Assembly: GCF_004010055.1 (NCBI RefSeq)
Contig: NZ_RQVT01000015.1
Span: 30,176-94,175, forward strand
Direction: 5' to 3'
From: Psychroflexus aestuariivivens
GTDB lineage: Bacteria; Bacteroidota; Bacteroidia; Flavobacteriales; Flavobacteriaceae
Length of the DNA stretch: 64,000 nucleotides
In this document: positions 9,543 to 18,198 of the stretch, piece after piece
Layout: every line of letters begins with the position of its first letter
Numbering within the stretch: position 1 is the first letter of the stretch
Notes under the pieces: generated by a model
The model's database searches: none
Told to the model about the DNA's origin: nothing
What the model saw: the letters and a program-made list of their open reading frames with translations, nothing else
Translations under genes and position numbers: made by a program

Positions 9543-10856
9543 ATGAAACTTAAAGATAAATTAATGTCATCTTACTTAGCTTTTGAAGAGCAAGTTGATA
9601 TTGATCACGATATACATCAGGTTAGGGACGAAGCGATTAAATTTTTTGAAACCACAGGTTTTCCAACCAAAAAATTGGAAGCTTGGAAGTACACTTCGCT
9701 GAACTCTATTTTGAAAGAAGACTACAGCATTTTCCCTAAAAAAGAAGACGCAATAGATTACAAAGACATCAAGAAATACTTAATTCATGATATTGATACT
9801 TATACAATTGTATTTGTAGATGGTATTTATTCTTCACATTTGTCTAGAACAACACATGATAAACTGGATGCTTGTTTGATGTCTTCAGCATTGAACAAAC
9901 CTAAATATAAGCCAGTAGTTGATAAGTATTTTAACAAAATTGCGCCGAAAGAAAGCATGGTTGCTTTAAATACAGCCTTTGCTAACGAAGGAGCTTATAT
10001 TAGAATTCCTAAAAACGTGGCCGCTGAAAAGCCAATTCAAATACTGAATTTCTCAACAGGAAATGAAAGTGCGTTGATGATTCAGCCACGAAACTTGATT
10101 ATAGCTGAAGAAGGTGCACAAGTTCAAATTATTGAACGTCACCAAAGTTTGACGGAAAATCCAGTATTAACGAATTCTGTTACAGAGGTTTTCGTTGAAA
10201 AGAATGCCAATGTGGATTATTACAAAATTCAAAATGACAAAACTTCAGCGTCTTTAATTGATAATACATATATCAAGCAGTCTCGTGACAGTGTTTGTTC
10301 TATGCACACGTTTTCATTTGGAGGAAAAATCACTAGAAATAATTTGAATTTTTACCAACACGGTGAAAATATTAATTCGATTTTGAAAGGTGTTACAATT
10401 TTAGAAGGAAAGCAACATGTTGACCACAATACGTTGGTTCATCATACGCAACCAAATTGTGAAAGTCACCAAGACTATAAAGGAATTTTCTCAGATAAAT
10501 CAGTTGGCGTATTCAATGGAAATGTTTACGTCGATCGTATAGCTCAAAAAACCGATGCATTTCAAAGTAACAATAACATTATTATTGACGATACAGCGAC
10601 TTGCAATTCCAAGCCTCAGTTGGAAATTTTCGCCGATGACGTGAAATGTAGTCACGGTTGTACAATTGGACAATTAGACAATGAAGCATTATATTATCTA
10701 AGGTCACGAGGTATTCCTAAAAAAGAAGCTCGTGCTTTATTGATGTTTGCATTCGCTAATAATGTCCTGGATAGCGTGAAAATACCTGAAATTAAAAAAA
10801 GAATTACTAAACAAATTGCATTGAAATTAGGTGTTGAATTAGGTTTTAACCTATAA
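9543..10856 (+). CDS. sufD: Fe-S cluster assembly protein SufD
   Basis: SufD scaffold subunit, 437 residues from the ATG chosen here. A longer reading exists from a TTG at 9522, adding seven lysine-rich residues. I prefer the ATG because SufD proteins usually begin with a short helix like MKLKDKLMSSYLAFEEQ. The conserved block KCSHGCTIGQLD holds His371, matching the position of a histidine needed for iron handling in E. coli SufD. The C-terminal helical hairpin (ALYYLRSRGIPKKEARALL) pairs with SufC in known structures. It is 34 bases after sufC and 38 before sufS. Confidence 0.96.
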   Translation: MKLKDKLMSSYLAFEEQVDIDHDIHQVRDEAIKFFETTGFPTKKLEAWKYTSLNSILKEDYSIFPKKEDAIDYKDIKKYLIHDIDTYTIVFVDGIYSSHLSRTTHDKLDACLMSSALNKPKYKPVVDKYFNKIAPKESMVALNTAFANEGAYIRIPKNVAAEKPIQILNFSTGNESALMIQPRNLIIAEEGAQVQIIERHQSLTENPVLTNSVTEVFVEKNANVDYYKIQNDKTSASLIDNTYIKQSRDSVCSMHTFSFGGKITRNNLNFYQHGENINSILKGVTILEGKQHVDHNTLVHHTQPNCESHQDYKGIFSDKSVGVFNGNVYVDRIAQKTDAFQSNNNIIIDDTATCNSKPQLEIFADDVKCSHGCTIGQLDNEALYYLRSRGIPKKEARALLMFAFANNVLDSVKIPEIKKRITKQIALKLGVELGFNL

Positions 10857-10894
10857 TTTCAATTCAGTCAACTTGTTTAGAAGTTAAAAAGACA

Positions 10895-12139
10895 ATGAAA
10901 ATGATAAATACTTCTGAACAAATTTTGGATGTTGAAAAAATACGACAAGATTTCCCTATACTTCAAAGAGAAATTAACGGGAAACCTCTTGTTTATTTCG
11001 ATAATGCAGCAACATCGCAGACACCTAAAGCCGTGATAGATTGCATTGTAGATTATTACGAAAATAAAAATGCCAATATTCACCGTGGCGTACATTCTTT
11101 ATCACAAATTGCAACCGATGCATATGAGAATGCACGTGAAACTGTCAGGAAACATTTCAATGCAAAATCTGCCAATGAAATTATCTTGACGGCTGGTACA
11201 ACTCACAGTATCAATCTAGTAGCCAATGGTTATTCTCATTTTTTAAAATCTGGAGATGAGATTTTGGTCTCTGCCATGGAGCACCATTCTAATATCGTGC
11301 CTTGGCAAATGCTTTGCAATAAAACTGGTGCAACACTCAAAGTCATCCCAATGTTGAACAATGGTGAATTGGATTTGCAAGTTTTTGATGATTTATTATC
11401 AGAACGCACCAAAATGGTGTTTGTGAATCACGTGTCAAATGCTTTGGGAACCATCAATCCTATTGAAGAAATCATTAATAAATCTCATAAAGTTGGCGCA
11501 AAAGTCCTAGTAGATGGCGCTCAAGCTGCACCACATCTGAAAGCAGACGTTCAAGCTTTGGATGTAGATTTTTATACGGTTTCGGCACATAAAATTTGTG
11601 GACCAACCGGCGTTGGAATGTTGTACGGAAAAGAAGAATTATTAAATGAGTTACCACCATATCAAGGTGGTGGAGAAATGATTGCTGAAGTTAGTTTCGA
11701 AAAAACCACTTATGCAGGATTGCCACATAAATTTGAAGCTGGAACACCAAATATCTCTGGCGGAATAGCATTCGGTGCAGCTCTAGACTATATGAATGCA
11801 ATTGGTTTTGATAAAATTGCGGATTATGAAATGCAACTTTTAGTTTATGCGACCAAAGCATTGGAAGAGATTGAAGGCGTAAGAATTTACGGTGCCAAAC
11901 CTGAGAAGAAAACTGCGGTTTTGTCTTTCAATATAGAAGGAATTCATCCATATGATATAGGAACTTTGCTAGATAAAATGGGCGTTGCGGTTAGAACTGG
12001 TCACCATTGTGCCCAACCAATTATGAGTTTTTATAAAATTCCTGGTACCGTTCGTGCATCTTTCTCTTTTTATAACACAATATCAGAAATCGATGTGTTC
12101 ATTAGTGCTTTGAAAAAAGCAAAATCTATGTTATCATGA
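10895..12139 (+). CDS. sufS: cysteine desulfurase SufS
   Basis: Class V PLP-dependent cysteine desulfurase of 414 residues that converts cysteine to alanine and passes persulfide sulfur to SufE. PLP-binding Lys233 lies in SAHKICGPTG and the persulfide Cys372 in RTGHHCAQP. HHSNIVPW and the VDGAQ aspartate also fit the SufS/CsdA group. The short active-site loop around Cys372 is the group II form, which needs SufE as activator; sufE is encoded two genes downstream. The stop codon overlaps the next gene by four bases (ATGA), suggesting translational coupling. Confidence 0.97.
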   Translation: MKMINTSEQILDVEKIRQDFPILQREINGKPLVYFDNAATSQTPKAVIDCIVDYYENKNANIHRGVHSLSQIATDAYENARETVRKHFNAKSANEIILTAGTTHSINLVANGYSHFLKSGDEILVSAMEHHSNIVPWQMLCNKTGATLKVIPMLNNGELDLQVFDDLLSERTKMVFVNHVSNALGTINPIEEIINKSHKVGAKVLVDGAQAAPHLKADVQALDVDFYTVSAHKICGPTGVGMLYGKEELLNELPPYQGGGEMIAEVSFEKTTYAGLPHKFEAGTPNISGGIAFGAALDYMNAIGFDKIADYEMQLLVYATKALEEIEGVRIYGAKPEKKTAVLSFNIEGIHPYDIGTLLDKMGVAVRTGHHCAQPIMSFYKIPGTVRASFSFYNTISEIDVFISALKKAKSMLS

Positions 12140-12576
12140 AAACAATGAAAGTAATTAAAAGTTTGAGTTTTGTAATTTTTGCAAGTTTGGTGCTTTTGGC
12201 CTGTAAAGCTCAAAAACAAAATGAGGCAAATACGACAAAACTCGTCAATGCAGATTATCTTATTACACATTTGGGAGACGAAACTGTTTCTGATGAAGAA
12301 TTAACAATGGAAGTCGATGCGGATGAACAGCGAATTTCGGGTTATTCAGGTTGTAATAATTATAAATTTGAATATGAATTGGATGAGAATGGTCGCTTAG
12401 ATTTAGGACTTGGCGTTGCAACCAAAATGTACTGTGAAGATAGTATGGATTTGGAATCTAAATTCTTTCAAAAAGCTGGATTAGTTACTAATTTTGTTTT
12501 GAAAGACAACACATTAAGTTTGAAATCTAAGTCAGGAGAAATTCTTATCAAAGCCAAAAAAAACAGAAGACATTGA
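12136..12576 (+). CDS. META/HslJ-like domain lipoprotein
   Basis: A 146-residue lipoprotein: signal peptide with lipobox VLLAC (Cys23), then a single META (DUF306/HslJ-like) domain recognised from the GCNNYKFEYEL turn and the later TKMYCED block that follows a GLGVA strand. HslJ-like proteins are linked to envelope stress and antibiotic tolerance in enterobacteria, but no biochemical activity is known to me. The gene is wedged between sufS and sufE with 4-base overlaps on both sides, so its translation is probably coupled to theirs. It is the second lipoprotein in this SUF operon. Confidence 0.85.
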   Translation: MKTMKVIKSLSFVIFASLVLLACKAQKQNEANTTKLVNADYLITHLGDETVSDEELTMEVDADEQRISGYSGCNNYKFEYELDENGRLDLGLGVATKMYCEDSMDLESKFFQKAGLVTNFVLKDNTLSLKSKSGEILIKAKKNRRH

Positions 12577-13007
12577 GTAGTATAAAAACTAAACAAGAAG
12601 ATATTATTGAAGAATTCAGCATGTTTGATGACTGGATGCAGCGCTATGAATATATGATTGAATTAGGGAAATCATTACCAATTATAGACGAGAAATATAA
12701 AACAGAAGATAATATTATCAAAGGTTGCCAAAGTAGAGTCTGGTTGTATGCGGAAATGGACGAGAACCAGAAAATTGAGTACACAGCAGACAGTGATGCC
12801 ATTATTACCAAAGGCATTATTGCTATCTTAATTCGTGTTTTTTCAGATGAAAAACCAGAACATATTCTTGAAGCCGACACGGATTTTATCGATGAAATCG
12901 GACTCAAAGAACACTTGTCACCAACCAGAGCTAACGGTTTGGTGAGTATGATTAAACAAATGAAAATGTACGCTATTGCTTACAATAGTCAACAAAATCA
13001 AGCTTAA
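12573..13007 (+). CDS. sufE: cysteine desulfuration protein SufE
   Basis: SufE of 144 residues, the sulfur acceptor and activator for SufS. The active-site cysteine is Cys52 in IIKGCQSRVWL, followed by a well-conserved stretch ending GLVSMIKQMK. The start is a TTG whose last two bases are shared with the preceding TGA stop (TTGA). No ATG lies close enough to give the N-terminal helix, so the TTG start with coupled reinitiation is the best reading. Length and motif order are normal for the family. Confidence 0.95.
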   Translation: MSSIKTKQEDIIEEFSMFDDWMQRYEYMIELGKSLPIIDEKYKTEDNIIKGCQSRVWLYAEMDENQKIEYTADSDAIITKGIIAILIRVFSDEKPEHILEADTDFIDEIGLKEHLSPTRANGLVSMIKQMKMYAIAYNSQQNQA

Positions 13008-13011
13008 AATT

Positions 13012-13335
13012 ATGTCAGAAGAAATAAATACAGAAAAATTAGGAGACGAAATTGTGCGTGTTCTCAAAACCATTTACGACCCAGAAATACCAGTTGATAT
13101 TTACGAATTAGGATTGATTTACGATGTATTCGTAAATGAAAACAATGATGTTAAAATCTTGATGACTTTAACTTCACCAAATTGCCCAGTTGCCGAATCT
13201 TTGCCTCAAGAAGTCAAAGAAAAAGCGGCCTCTTTGGATTCTGTCAATGAATGTGAAGTAGAACTGACATTTGACCCACCATGGTCTCAAGAATTGATGA
13301 GCGAAGAAGCGAAGTTAGAACTCGGAATGTTATAA
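13012..13335 (+). CDS. DUF59/MIP18-family Fe-S assembly protein
   Basis: A small DUF59 (MIP18-like) protein of 107 residues from the ATG used here; an upstream in-frame start exists but lies inside sufE. It shows the family motif DPEIPVDIYELGLIYDV, the TSPNCPVAESLP loop containing the conserved cysteine (about Cys60), and the final FDPPWSQELMSEEAKLELG block. Members near SUF genes (SufT-like) help mature Fe-S proteins in the cytoplasm. Only 4 bases separate it from sufE, consistent with a role in the same pathway. Confidence 0.92.
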   Translation: MSEEINTEKLGDEIVRVLKTIYDPEIPVDIYELGLIYDVFVNENNDVKILMTLTSPNCPVAESLPQEVKEKAASLDSVNECEVELTFDPPWSQELMSEEAKLELGML

Positions 13336-13340
13336 TTTTT

Positions 13341-13850
13341 ATGTCAGAAATTGTAAATAAAATTGCTAAAAGCCCACTGATTACTTTCAATCTAGAAGAT
13401 TTTTACCCTTCTGGAGAAAGAAAGCAAATCGATATCAAAGACTGGTTGTTTCAAGGCATTGTTCTCAAAGAAAAAGATTTTAGAGCAGATTTGAAATCTC
13501 ATGATTGGTCAAATTATAAAGGTTGTTATGTGGCATTATATTGTTCAACCGATGCTATTGTGCCTAGTTGGGCTTATTTGCTAATCACAACTTACTTGAA
13601 TGATGTCGCCAATCGTGTGGTTTACGGTGATTTAGAATTGCTGAATTCTATCTTATACGAAGAGCAAATTCAAAACTTAGATGTTTCGATTTACCAAGAT
13701 AAGCCTTTAATAATAAAGGGATGTTCAAATAAACCGGTGCCAGAAAATGCTTATTTGATGGCGTTGCAAAAACTACAACCTGTCGCAAAGTCTATCATGT
13801 TCGGTGAAGCCTGTTCTGCAGTGCCACTTTATAAAAGGAAAAACCGCTAA
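13341..13850 (+). CDS. DUF2480 family protein
   Basis: A 169-residue soluble protein that I recognise as the DUF2480 family found at the end of Bacteroidota SUF operons. The ATG at 13341 is preferred to an upstream in-frame start that overlaps the DUF59 gene. Features include an N-terminal MSEIVNKIAKSPLITFNLEDFY block, a central hydrophobic strand YVALYCSTDAIVPSWAY, and two late cysteines (KGCSNKP, GEACSAVPLYKR) that could bind metal. Its biochemical role is not established. Spacing of 5 bases from the previous gene and the gap afterwards mark it as the last gene of the operon. Confidence 0.88.
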   Translation: MSEIVNKIAKSPLITFNLEDFYPSGERKQIDIKDWLFQGIVLKEKDFRADLKSHDWSNYKGCYVALYCSTDAIVPSWAYLLITTYLNDVANRVVYGDLELLNSILYEEQIQNLDVSIYQDKPLIIKGCSNKPVPENAYLMALQKLQPVAKSIMFGEACSAVPLYKRKNR

Positions 13851-13946
13851 TTATATTTTTTTCTGACTGTTATAATTTTAACCTAAAATCAGAATAATTT
13901 CAAGCCTTTTTTGAACATCTAAATGTTTTAGATTTACAAGAATACT

Positions 13947-13954
13947 TACATTTG
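13947..13954 (+). promoter_or_regulatory. -7 promoter element upstream of DUF3078 gene
   Basis: TACATTTG matches the Bacteroidota -7 consensus TAnnTTTG and lies 40 bases before the start codon. A clear -33 TTG at the right distance is not seen, so the call rests on one element. Confidence 0.45.
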
Positions 13955-13994
13955 TTTTTTCAAAAATTCTAAAATCAGCAAACGATAAAAACTT

Positions 13995-14888
13995 ATGAAG
14001 TATTTTTACTTTTTTATTAGCTTATTTATTTTAAGTCAAACAGCCACAGCACAAGATGACAATCAAACACCAAAAGATTCCATTTGGACTACAGAAGGTA
14101 ACTTTCAATTTTTAGTCAATCAAGCCGCTTTTAACCATGAATGGCAGGGTGGTGGAACCTCTAATTACTCAGCAAATGTCATCGTTAATTATGATATCAA
14201 TTACAAAAAGGGTCGTTATACTTGGGATACCAAATTTTTAGGTGATTACGGAATTACCAAAACCAAAAGCCAAGAATACACCAGAAAAACCAACGACCGT
14301 TTGGAAATCAACTCCACAGTTGGAAGACAAATAGAAGCGTCTAATTGGTATACTTCAGCATTTGTAAATTTCAGAACCCAATTCGACAATGGTTATGAAT
14401 TTGGAGAAGACGAAGAAGGTAACCCAACAAGAACCCTTCAGACTCAGTTTTTATCACCTTCTTTCACTCAACTCGGTCTTGGTGCAATGTGTAAAAAAAG
14501 TGATAATCTGAAAGTCAATTTTTCTCCAGTCACCGGCAGAATAATCACTGCAAATGATAAGTTTACGACAACAGAAGGCTACGAAGACGGCGATTTTTTC
14601 GGTTTAGACCAAGGCAAAACCATTCGCACAGAATTTGGTGCAGCCATCAATGCATACGGAAAATTCAAATTGATGGAAAACATCAAAATGGAAAACCTTT
14701 TAAATTTATATTCCAATTATCTTGAAGACCCGCAAAATATCGATATCGATTACTCGATGAATCTCGTGATGAAAGTCAACGATTATATTTCTGCAAATTT
14801 CACTTTTCAGGCCATATATGACGACAATGCTGTCCGTGGATTTCAAATCCGTGAAGTTTTGGGCGTAGGTTTCAATTATGGATTCTAA
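13995..14888 (+). CDS. DUF3078 family outer-membrane protein
   Basis: A 297-residue exported protein with a Sec signal peptide (MKYFYFFISLFILSQTATAQ, cleavage after the AQ) and a mature part of alternating polar/hydrophobic strands ending in an aromatic residue (GVGFNYGF), typical of an outer-membrane beta-barrel. The block QAAFNHEWQGGG and the repeated GRYTWDTKFLGDYGITK pattern fit DUF3078, a Bacteroidota family of unknown function. It stands alone with its own promoter and converges on the Omp85-like gene. Confidence 0.85.
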   Translation: MKYFYFFISLFILSQTATAQDDNQTPKDSIWTTEGNFQFLVNQAAFNHEWQGGGTSNYSANVIVNYDINYKKGRYTWDTKFLGDYGITKTKSQEYTRKTNDRLEINSTVGRQIEASNWYTSAFVNFRTQFDNGYEFGEDEEGNPTRTLQTQFLSPSFTQLGLGAMCKKSDNLKVNFSPVTGRIITANDKFTTTEGYEDGDFFGLDQGKTIRTEFGAAINAYGKFKLMENIKMENLLNLYSNYLEDPQNIDIDYSMNLVMKVNDYISANFTFQAIYDDNAVRGFQIREVLGVGFNYGF

Positions 14889-14941
14889 AAGTTTAATTAT
14901 ATAAAGAATTCCAACAGCTATATTTTAGCGGTTTTTTTATT

Positions 14942-15110
14942 TGGGCGCTAATTCCCGCTATTCGTTACAAGTCCGCAGCGCAAGCCTGCAATTTGTATAA
15001 CTGTCCAAGGCTTTTCCGATGGTCAAAGCTTGTCCAGTCACAAATTTTTGCCTTACGCTTTACGGGCTTTCCACTACTATCGGCAGCGCAGCTTACCACC
15101 GAAAATAGAG
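14942..15110. repeat. structured GC-rich intergenic element, possibly repetitive
   Basis: This non-coding stretch between two convergent genes is visibly richer in G and C than its surroundings and folds well. An extended hairpin spans 14991-15045: ATTTGT/ACAAAT, ACTG/CAGT and CAAG(G)CTTT/AAAGCTTG stems with a 10-base loop. All eight loop bases CCGATGGT (15016-15023) can pair with ACTATCGG (15076-15083), giving a pseudoknot with one G-U pair. A small GCAG/CTGC hairpin precedes it (14975-14989). No reading frame is evident. It resembles dispersed intergenic repeats I have seen in Flavobacteriia; copy number cannot be judged from one window. Confidence 0.55.
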
Positions 15111-15134
15111 CAAACTTCAAACTTAAGTGAACTT

Positions 15135-16301
15135 TTAAAACGCTTCGCCAACACCGATGTAAAACCCATTTTCATCTGGCGTAATTGCATAATCAAAACG
15201 TAAATACACGTCTTTTTGTTGGAACAGTAGAAATCTAACACCAACACCAGCTGCAAATTTTAAATCTTTGGAACTAAGTTCATTCCATTCGTCAAATACA
15301 TCTCCAACACTAGTAAAGACTGTTGCGCCAAGCCGATTGGAAAAACTTAAATCCAAAGGCAACATACGGTATTCAACCTGAAATGCGATTTGATTTTTAT
15401 CACGAAATCGACCTTTAAAATAACCACGCATCATATTTTGTCCACCCATAAATGACAATTGACTAAAAGGAACTGCACCAGCAAAATTGAATTCACCCAA
15501 AAGTTGCGCAGCAATTACGTTATTTTCACCAATAGTTCTAAAATATCTAGAATCTGAAGTGATGCTTTGGTATTCTACTTTATCTTTCCAAAATGGGCTG
15601 TAATTCAAATAAGCGACTTCAGTAAAAAAAGCATTCCTTTCATTCAGTACATTGTGTCTTTCGTCAAAAACAACGCCAGAACCAATCCCTAGGTTTGTGG
15701 TGCCTTCTGAACCGAAAGGCAATTCAAATTCTACAGGATTGCCATCAGGATCTTCAAATTTCACATTTTCAAAACTTCTGAAATCTGTCTCTAAACCAAT
15801 ATAAAAGTTTTCGAATACACGGCGTAAAATTCGTTCTTTGATAATAAATTGCGTAGCATCAACCAATGCAATATTTTTTTCAGGAACGTCATTTCCGATG
15901 CCGTAATATTTCAAAGGAAATTGTTGAAAATCGATATCGCCAAGAAAAAACCATTTGTCTTGGTCGGAATAAAGTGCGTGATTGATTCTTGCACCATATT
16001 GTTTCTGTAAAGTGATGAATCCATAACCATTGACTTCGCTTAAACGGTTGTTGGTATCTTCTTTGGCATAATAAACGTACAAAGGGCTGAATCCAAATTC
16101 TATATTTGTTTCAGGTTTATAGCCAATTGTAGGATAGAGGAAAAATTCTGCTTCTTCTTGTGCGGTATTATTGTTGATGATTTTATTGATATAGCGCTTA
16201 AAAAAACCAGCTTTTTCTTTTTGCGCTTCTTCTCCTTCTTGGGCTATCAAATTCAAGGTTAATGCTAAGGAAAAGATGGTGATAATCAAAGTTTTATTCA
16301 T
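15135..16301 (-). CDS. Omp85/BamA-TamA-type outer-membrane barrel protein
   Basis: A 388-residue exported protein with a Sec signal ending near LIAQ, and a 16-strand-type barrel signature of the bacterial surface antigen (D15) family. MMRGYFKGRFRDKN corresponds to the conserved (V/M)RG(F/Y) motif of barrel loop L6; FDERHNVLNERNAFF and the AGVGVRFLLFQQKDVYLRFDYA strands follow family order. The chain ends in Phe, a typical barrel signal. There is no room for POTRA domains, unlike BamA, so this is a short barrel-only member. It could be a lipid- or protein-translocating pore; substrate unknown. It converges on the DUF3078 gene. Confidence 0.88.
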   Translation of the reverse strand: MNKTLIITIFSLALTLNLIAQEGEEAQKEKAGFFKRYINKIINNNTAQEEAEFFLYPTIGYKPETNIEFGFSPLYVYYAKEDTNNRLSEVNGYGFITLQKQYGARINHALYSDQDKWFFLGDIDFQQFPLKYYGIGNDVPEKNIALVDATQFIIKERILRRVFENFYIGLETDFRSFENVKFEDPDGNPVEFELPFGSEGTTNLGIGSGVVFDERHNVLNERNAFFTEVAYLNYSPFWKDKVEYQSITSDSRYFRTIGENNVIAAQLLGEFNFAGAVPFSQLSFMGGQNMMRGYFKGRFRDKNQIAFQVEYRMLPLDLSFSNRLGATVFTSVGDVFDEWNELSSKDLKFAAGVGVRFLLFQQKDVYLRFDYAITPDENGFYIGVGEAF

Positions 16302-16401
16302 ATTTAGACATTGACTGGTTTTTTAAAATAGGCTTCAAATCTAAGTTATTTTTTTGAGTCAAAACAAGAATCTTGGGGTCTTAACAAAGAAATGAGAATT
16401 T

Positions 16402-17256
16402 TTAAAGCTGAAGGCTGCGTTGCATGGCTTGTTCTACAGAACCTAGATAACTTGAGCCAAAAATATTCAGATGAACCAAAAGGTAATACAATTGAAACAT
16501 CGGTAATCGAGACCGCCAGCCAGATTGCAGAGGAAATTTGTTTTGATATGATTCATACACTGAATCTGGAAATCCTCCAAACAAACTCATCATTCCAAAG
16601 TCCAACTCTCTAGGAGCAAAAGCAACAGCAGGATCGATGAGTACAGGATTTTGAAGTTTGTCTACCATATAATTTCCTGACCACAAATCTCCATGCACAA
16701 GACTGGGCGCTTCATCAGGAACGCTTTGTTCCACTTTTTTGTAAAACGAATTTAAATTTGAAAAACTAAAACCTCGTTGCTTCGCCATTTTAAATTGTGG
16801 CTCTAATCTTTGGCTCAAATAAAATTCAGAAGCACTGGATTTGGAAACGTTGTATTGTGGCAATTCTCCGATATAATTGTTGTCTTGCAAACCAAATTCT
16901 TCTGAAGATACCTGATGCATTTCAGCTAAAGTTTCTCCGAAATCCTTATAAAAACTTGAGTTTTTCTGACCGCTTTCTATGAATTCTAACAGAAGATAGG
17001 ACAAGCCATCAAATTCACCTAAGTCAATAACTTCAGGAATTTTGAATGTTTTAGAATTTCTTAAAATCTCAAGTCCTGAAGCTTCTTTTTGAAACATTTC
17101 TGGAAAGCGATCAGCAAAATTGATCTTAATAACATAATTTCGAATGTTGGTTTCAATTTTGAAGACTTGATTGATGTCACCACCACTCAAAGCAAAATTA
17201 TTGGTCGCTTTAAAGTTGTTTTTTTCTTCTATATGAGCTAAAACTTTATGAATCAA
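16402..17256 (-). CDS. fructosamine kinase family protein
   Basis: A 284-residue kinase-like protein of the fructosamine-3-kinase/aminoglycoside phosphotransferase fold. The catalytic block VHGDLWSGNYMV with Asp and Asn, and the metal-binding LIDPAVAFAPRELDFGM block, are intact, as is the N-terminal SGGDINQVF loop. Bacterial members phosphorylate protein-bound or free ketoamines (deglycation). The longest frame runs further upstream inside folA; I chose the TTG at 17256, which gives the normal family N-terminus (MIHKVLAHIEEKNN) and an 11-base overlap with folA. An upstream start cannot be excluded. It is the third gene of a 2TM-folA-kinase operon. Confidence 0.85.
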   Translation of the reverse strand: MIHKVLAHIEEKNNFKATNNFALSGGDINQVFKIETNIRNYVIKINFADRFPEMFQKEASGLEILRNSKTFKIPEVIDLGEFDGLSYLLLEFIESGQKNSSFYKDFGETLAEMHQVSSEEFGLQDNNYIGELPQYNVSKSSASEFYLSQRLEPQFKMAKQRGFSFSNLNSFYKKVEQSVPDEAPSLVHGDLWSGNYMVDKLQNPVLIDPAVAFAPRELDFGMMSLFGGFPDSVYESYQNKFPLQSGWRSRLPMFQLYYLLVHLNIFGSSYLGSVEQAMQRSLQL

Positions 17257-17737
17257 TCTTAATGAATGTTTGATAAGTGAATGCGTAGTTGTGAAGTTCG
17301 TCCTTTGCATGAAAACTTTCATTGACGAGTTTCCATTCAGATTTATCGATCTTTGGAAAATAAGTGTCAGCTTCAAATTCAGCATGCACTCTTGTCAATT
17401 CAATTTTATCAGCAAAAGGCATGGCTTGCTTGTAAATTTCGCCACCACCGATGATAAAGACTTCAGATTCTGACGTGCAGAATTCCAATGCTTTTTCTAA
17501 ACTATGAACCACGATACAACCCGGTTTTTCATAATTTTTCTGACGTGTTATAACAATATGTGTCCGGTTTGGTAATGGTTTTGGAAAAGATTCAAAAGTT
17601 TTGCGTCCCATAATAATGTGATGGTGAGAAGTGATTTTTTTGAAACGCTTAAAATCATCAGGTAAGTGCCAAACCAAGTCATTATTTTTTCCTAATGCAT
17701 CATTTTCAGCTGCTGCAGCAATCATTGTAACCTTCAT
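17246..17737 (-). CDS. folA: dihydrofolate reductase
   Basis: DHFR of 163 residues, which reduces dihydrofolate to tetrahydrofolate with NADPH. Recognisable blocks are IAAAAENDALGKNNDLVWHLPDD (substrate loop and acidic residue), IIMGRKTFESF, and FIIGGGEIYKQAMPFADKIELTRV near the nucleotide site. Length is normal. It overlaps the preceding 2TM gene by four bases (ATGA) and the following kinase gene by about 11 bases, so all three should be co-translated. thyA, which generates its substrate, lies 4.4 kb away on the same strand but in another unit. Confidence 0.97.
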   Translation of the reverse strand: MKVTMIAAAAENDALGKNNDLVWHLPDDFKRFKKITSHHHIIMGRKTFESFPKPLPNRTHIVITRQKNYEKPGCIVVHSLEKALEFCTSESEVFIIGGGEIYKQAMPFADKIELTRVHAEFEADTYFPKIDKSEWKLVNESFHAKDELHNYAFTYQTFIKIDS

Positions 17738-18147
17738 GAATCCTTATCAGTTTTTTGCGTTTCATTTTGAGTCTCTTCGTTAGAAATCGGATGTTTTTTA
17801 TCTACTTTTCCTTGTAATTTGCTAATTCTGCTTAGTTGTTTTTCTACAAGTTTGTGCATTTGTTTTTCTTCCCATTCTTTGCCCATGAGTTTGTTCACTA
17901 CAAATACATTGATGGCATGAATAATTAGGAAAAATAACCAAATGACAATGGCTGTAACAAACCAATCTGTATTGAAAGGCTGAAAATCTGATTTATAGCC
18001 CAGGACTACATTGACAACAATTAGAATCACTGATCCAGCAACAAAAATAACGGCATGTGTTGCCAACCTTTTCTTTTGTTTTATCCTTCGATGTGCATTT
18101 TCATAAAGTGCCGCTGTTTCTTGATCTATCTTAGATTTTGATTCCAT
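17734..18147 (-). CDS. 2TM domain-containing membrane protein
   Basis: A 137-residue inner-membrane protein with an N-terminal charged helix (RRIKQKKRLATH), two transmembrane helices (about 33-52 and 66-85) and a basic cytoplasmic tail holding MGKEWEEKQMHKLVEKQ. This arrangement is the Bacteroidota 2TM domain, found as short stand-alone proteins and on LytS-like kinases; its function is unknown. The stop codon overlaps folA by four bases. Confidence 0.85.
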   Translation of the reverse strand: MESKSKIDQETAALYENAHRRIKQKKRLATHAVIFVAGSVILIVVNVVLGYKSDFQPFNTDWFVTAIVIWLFFLIIHAINVFVVNKLMGKEWEEKQMHKLVEKQLSRISKLQGKVDKKHPISNEETQNETQKTDKDS

Positions 18148-18198
18148 TTTATGTATATTAGTTTATTCAAATTTAAGTATTTGTTTTAAATAAAGCCA

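Noticed and set aside
12976..13011. Upstream extension of the DUF59 protein into sufE
   Set aside because: The extra residues are hydrophobic-basic and unlike the family N-terminus; the ATG at 13012 fits better.
17257..17385. Longer N-terminus of the fructosamine kinase inside folA
   Set aside because: It would overlap folA by about 140 bases, and the residues do not fit the family start. The TTG at 17256 is preferred.
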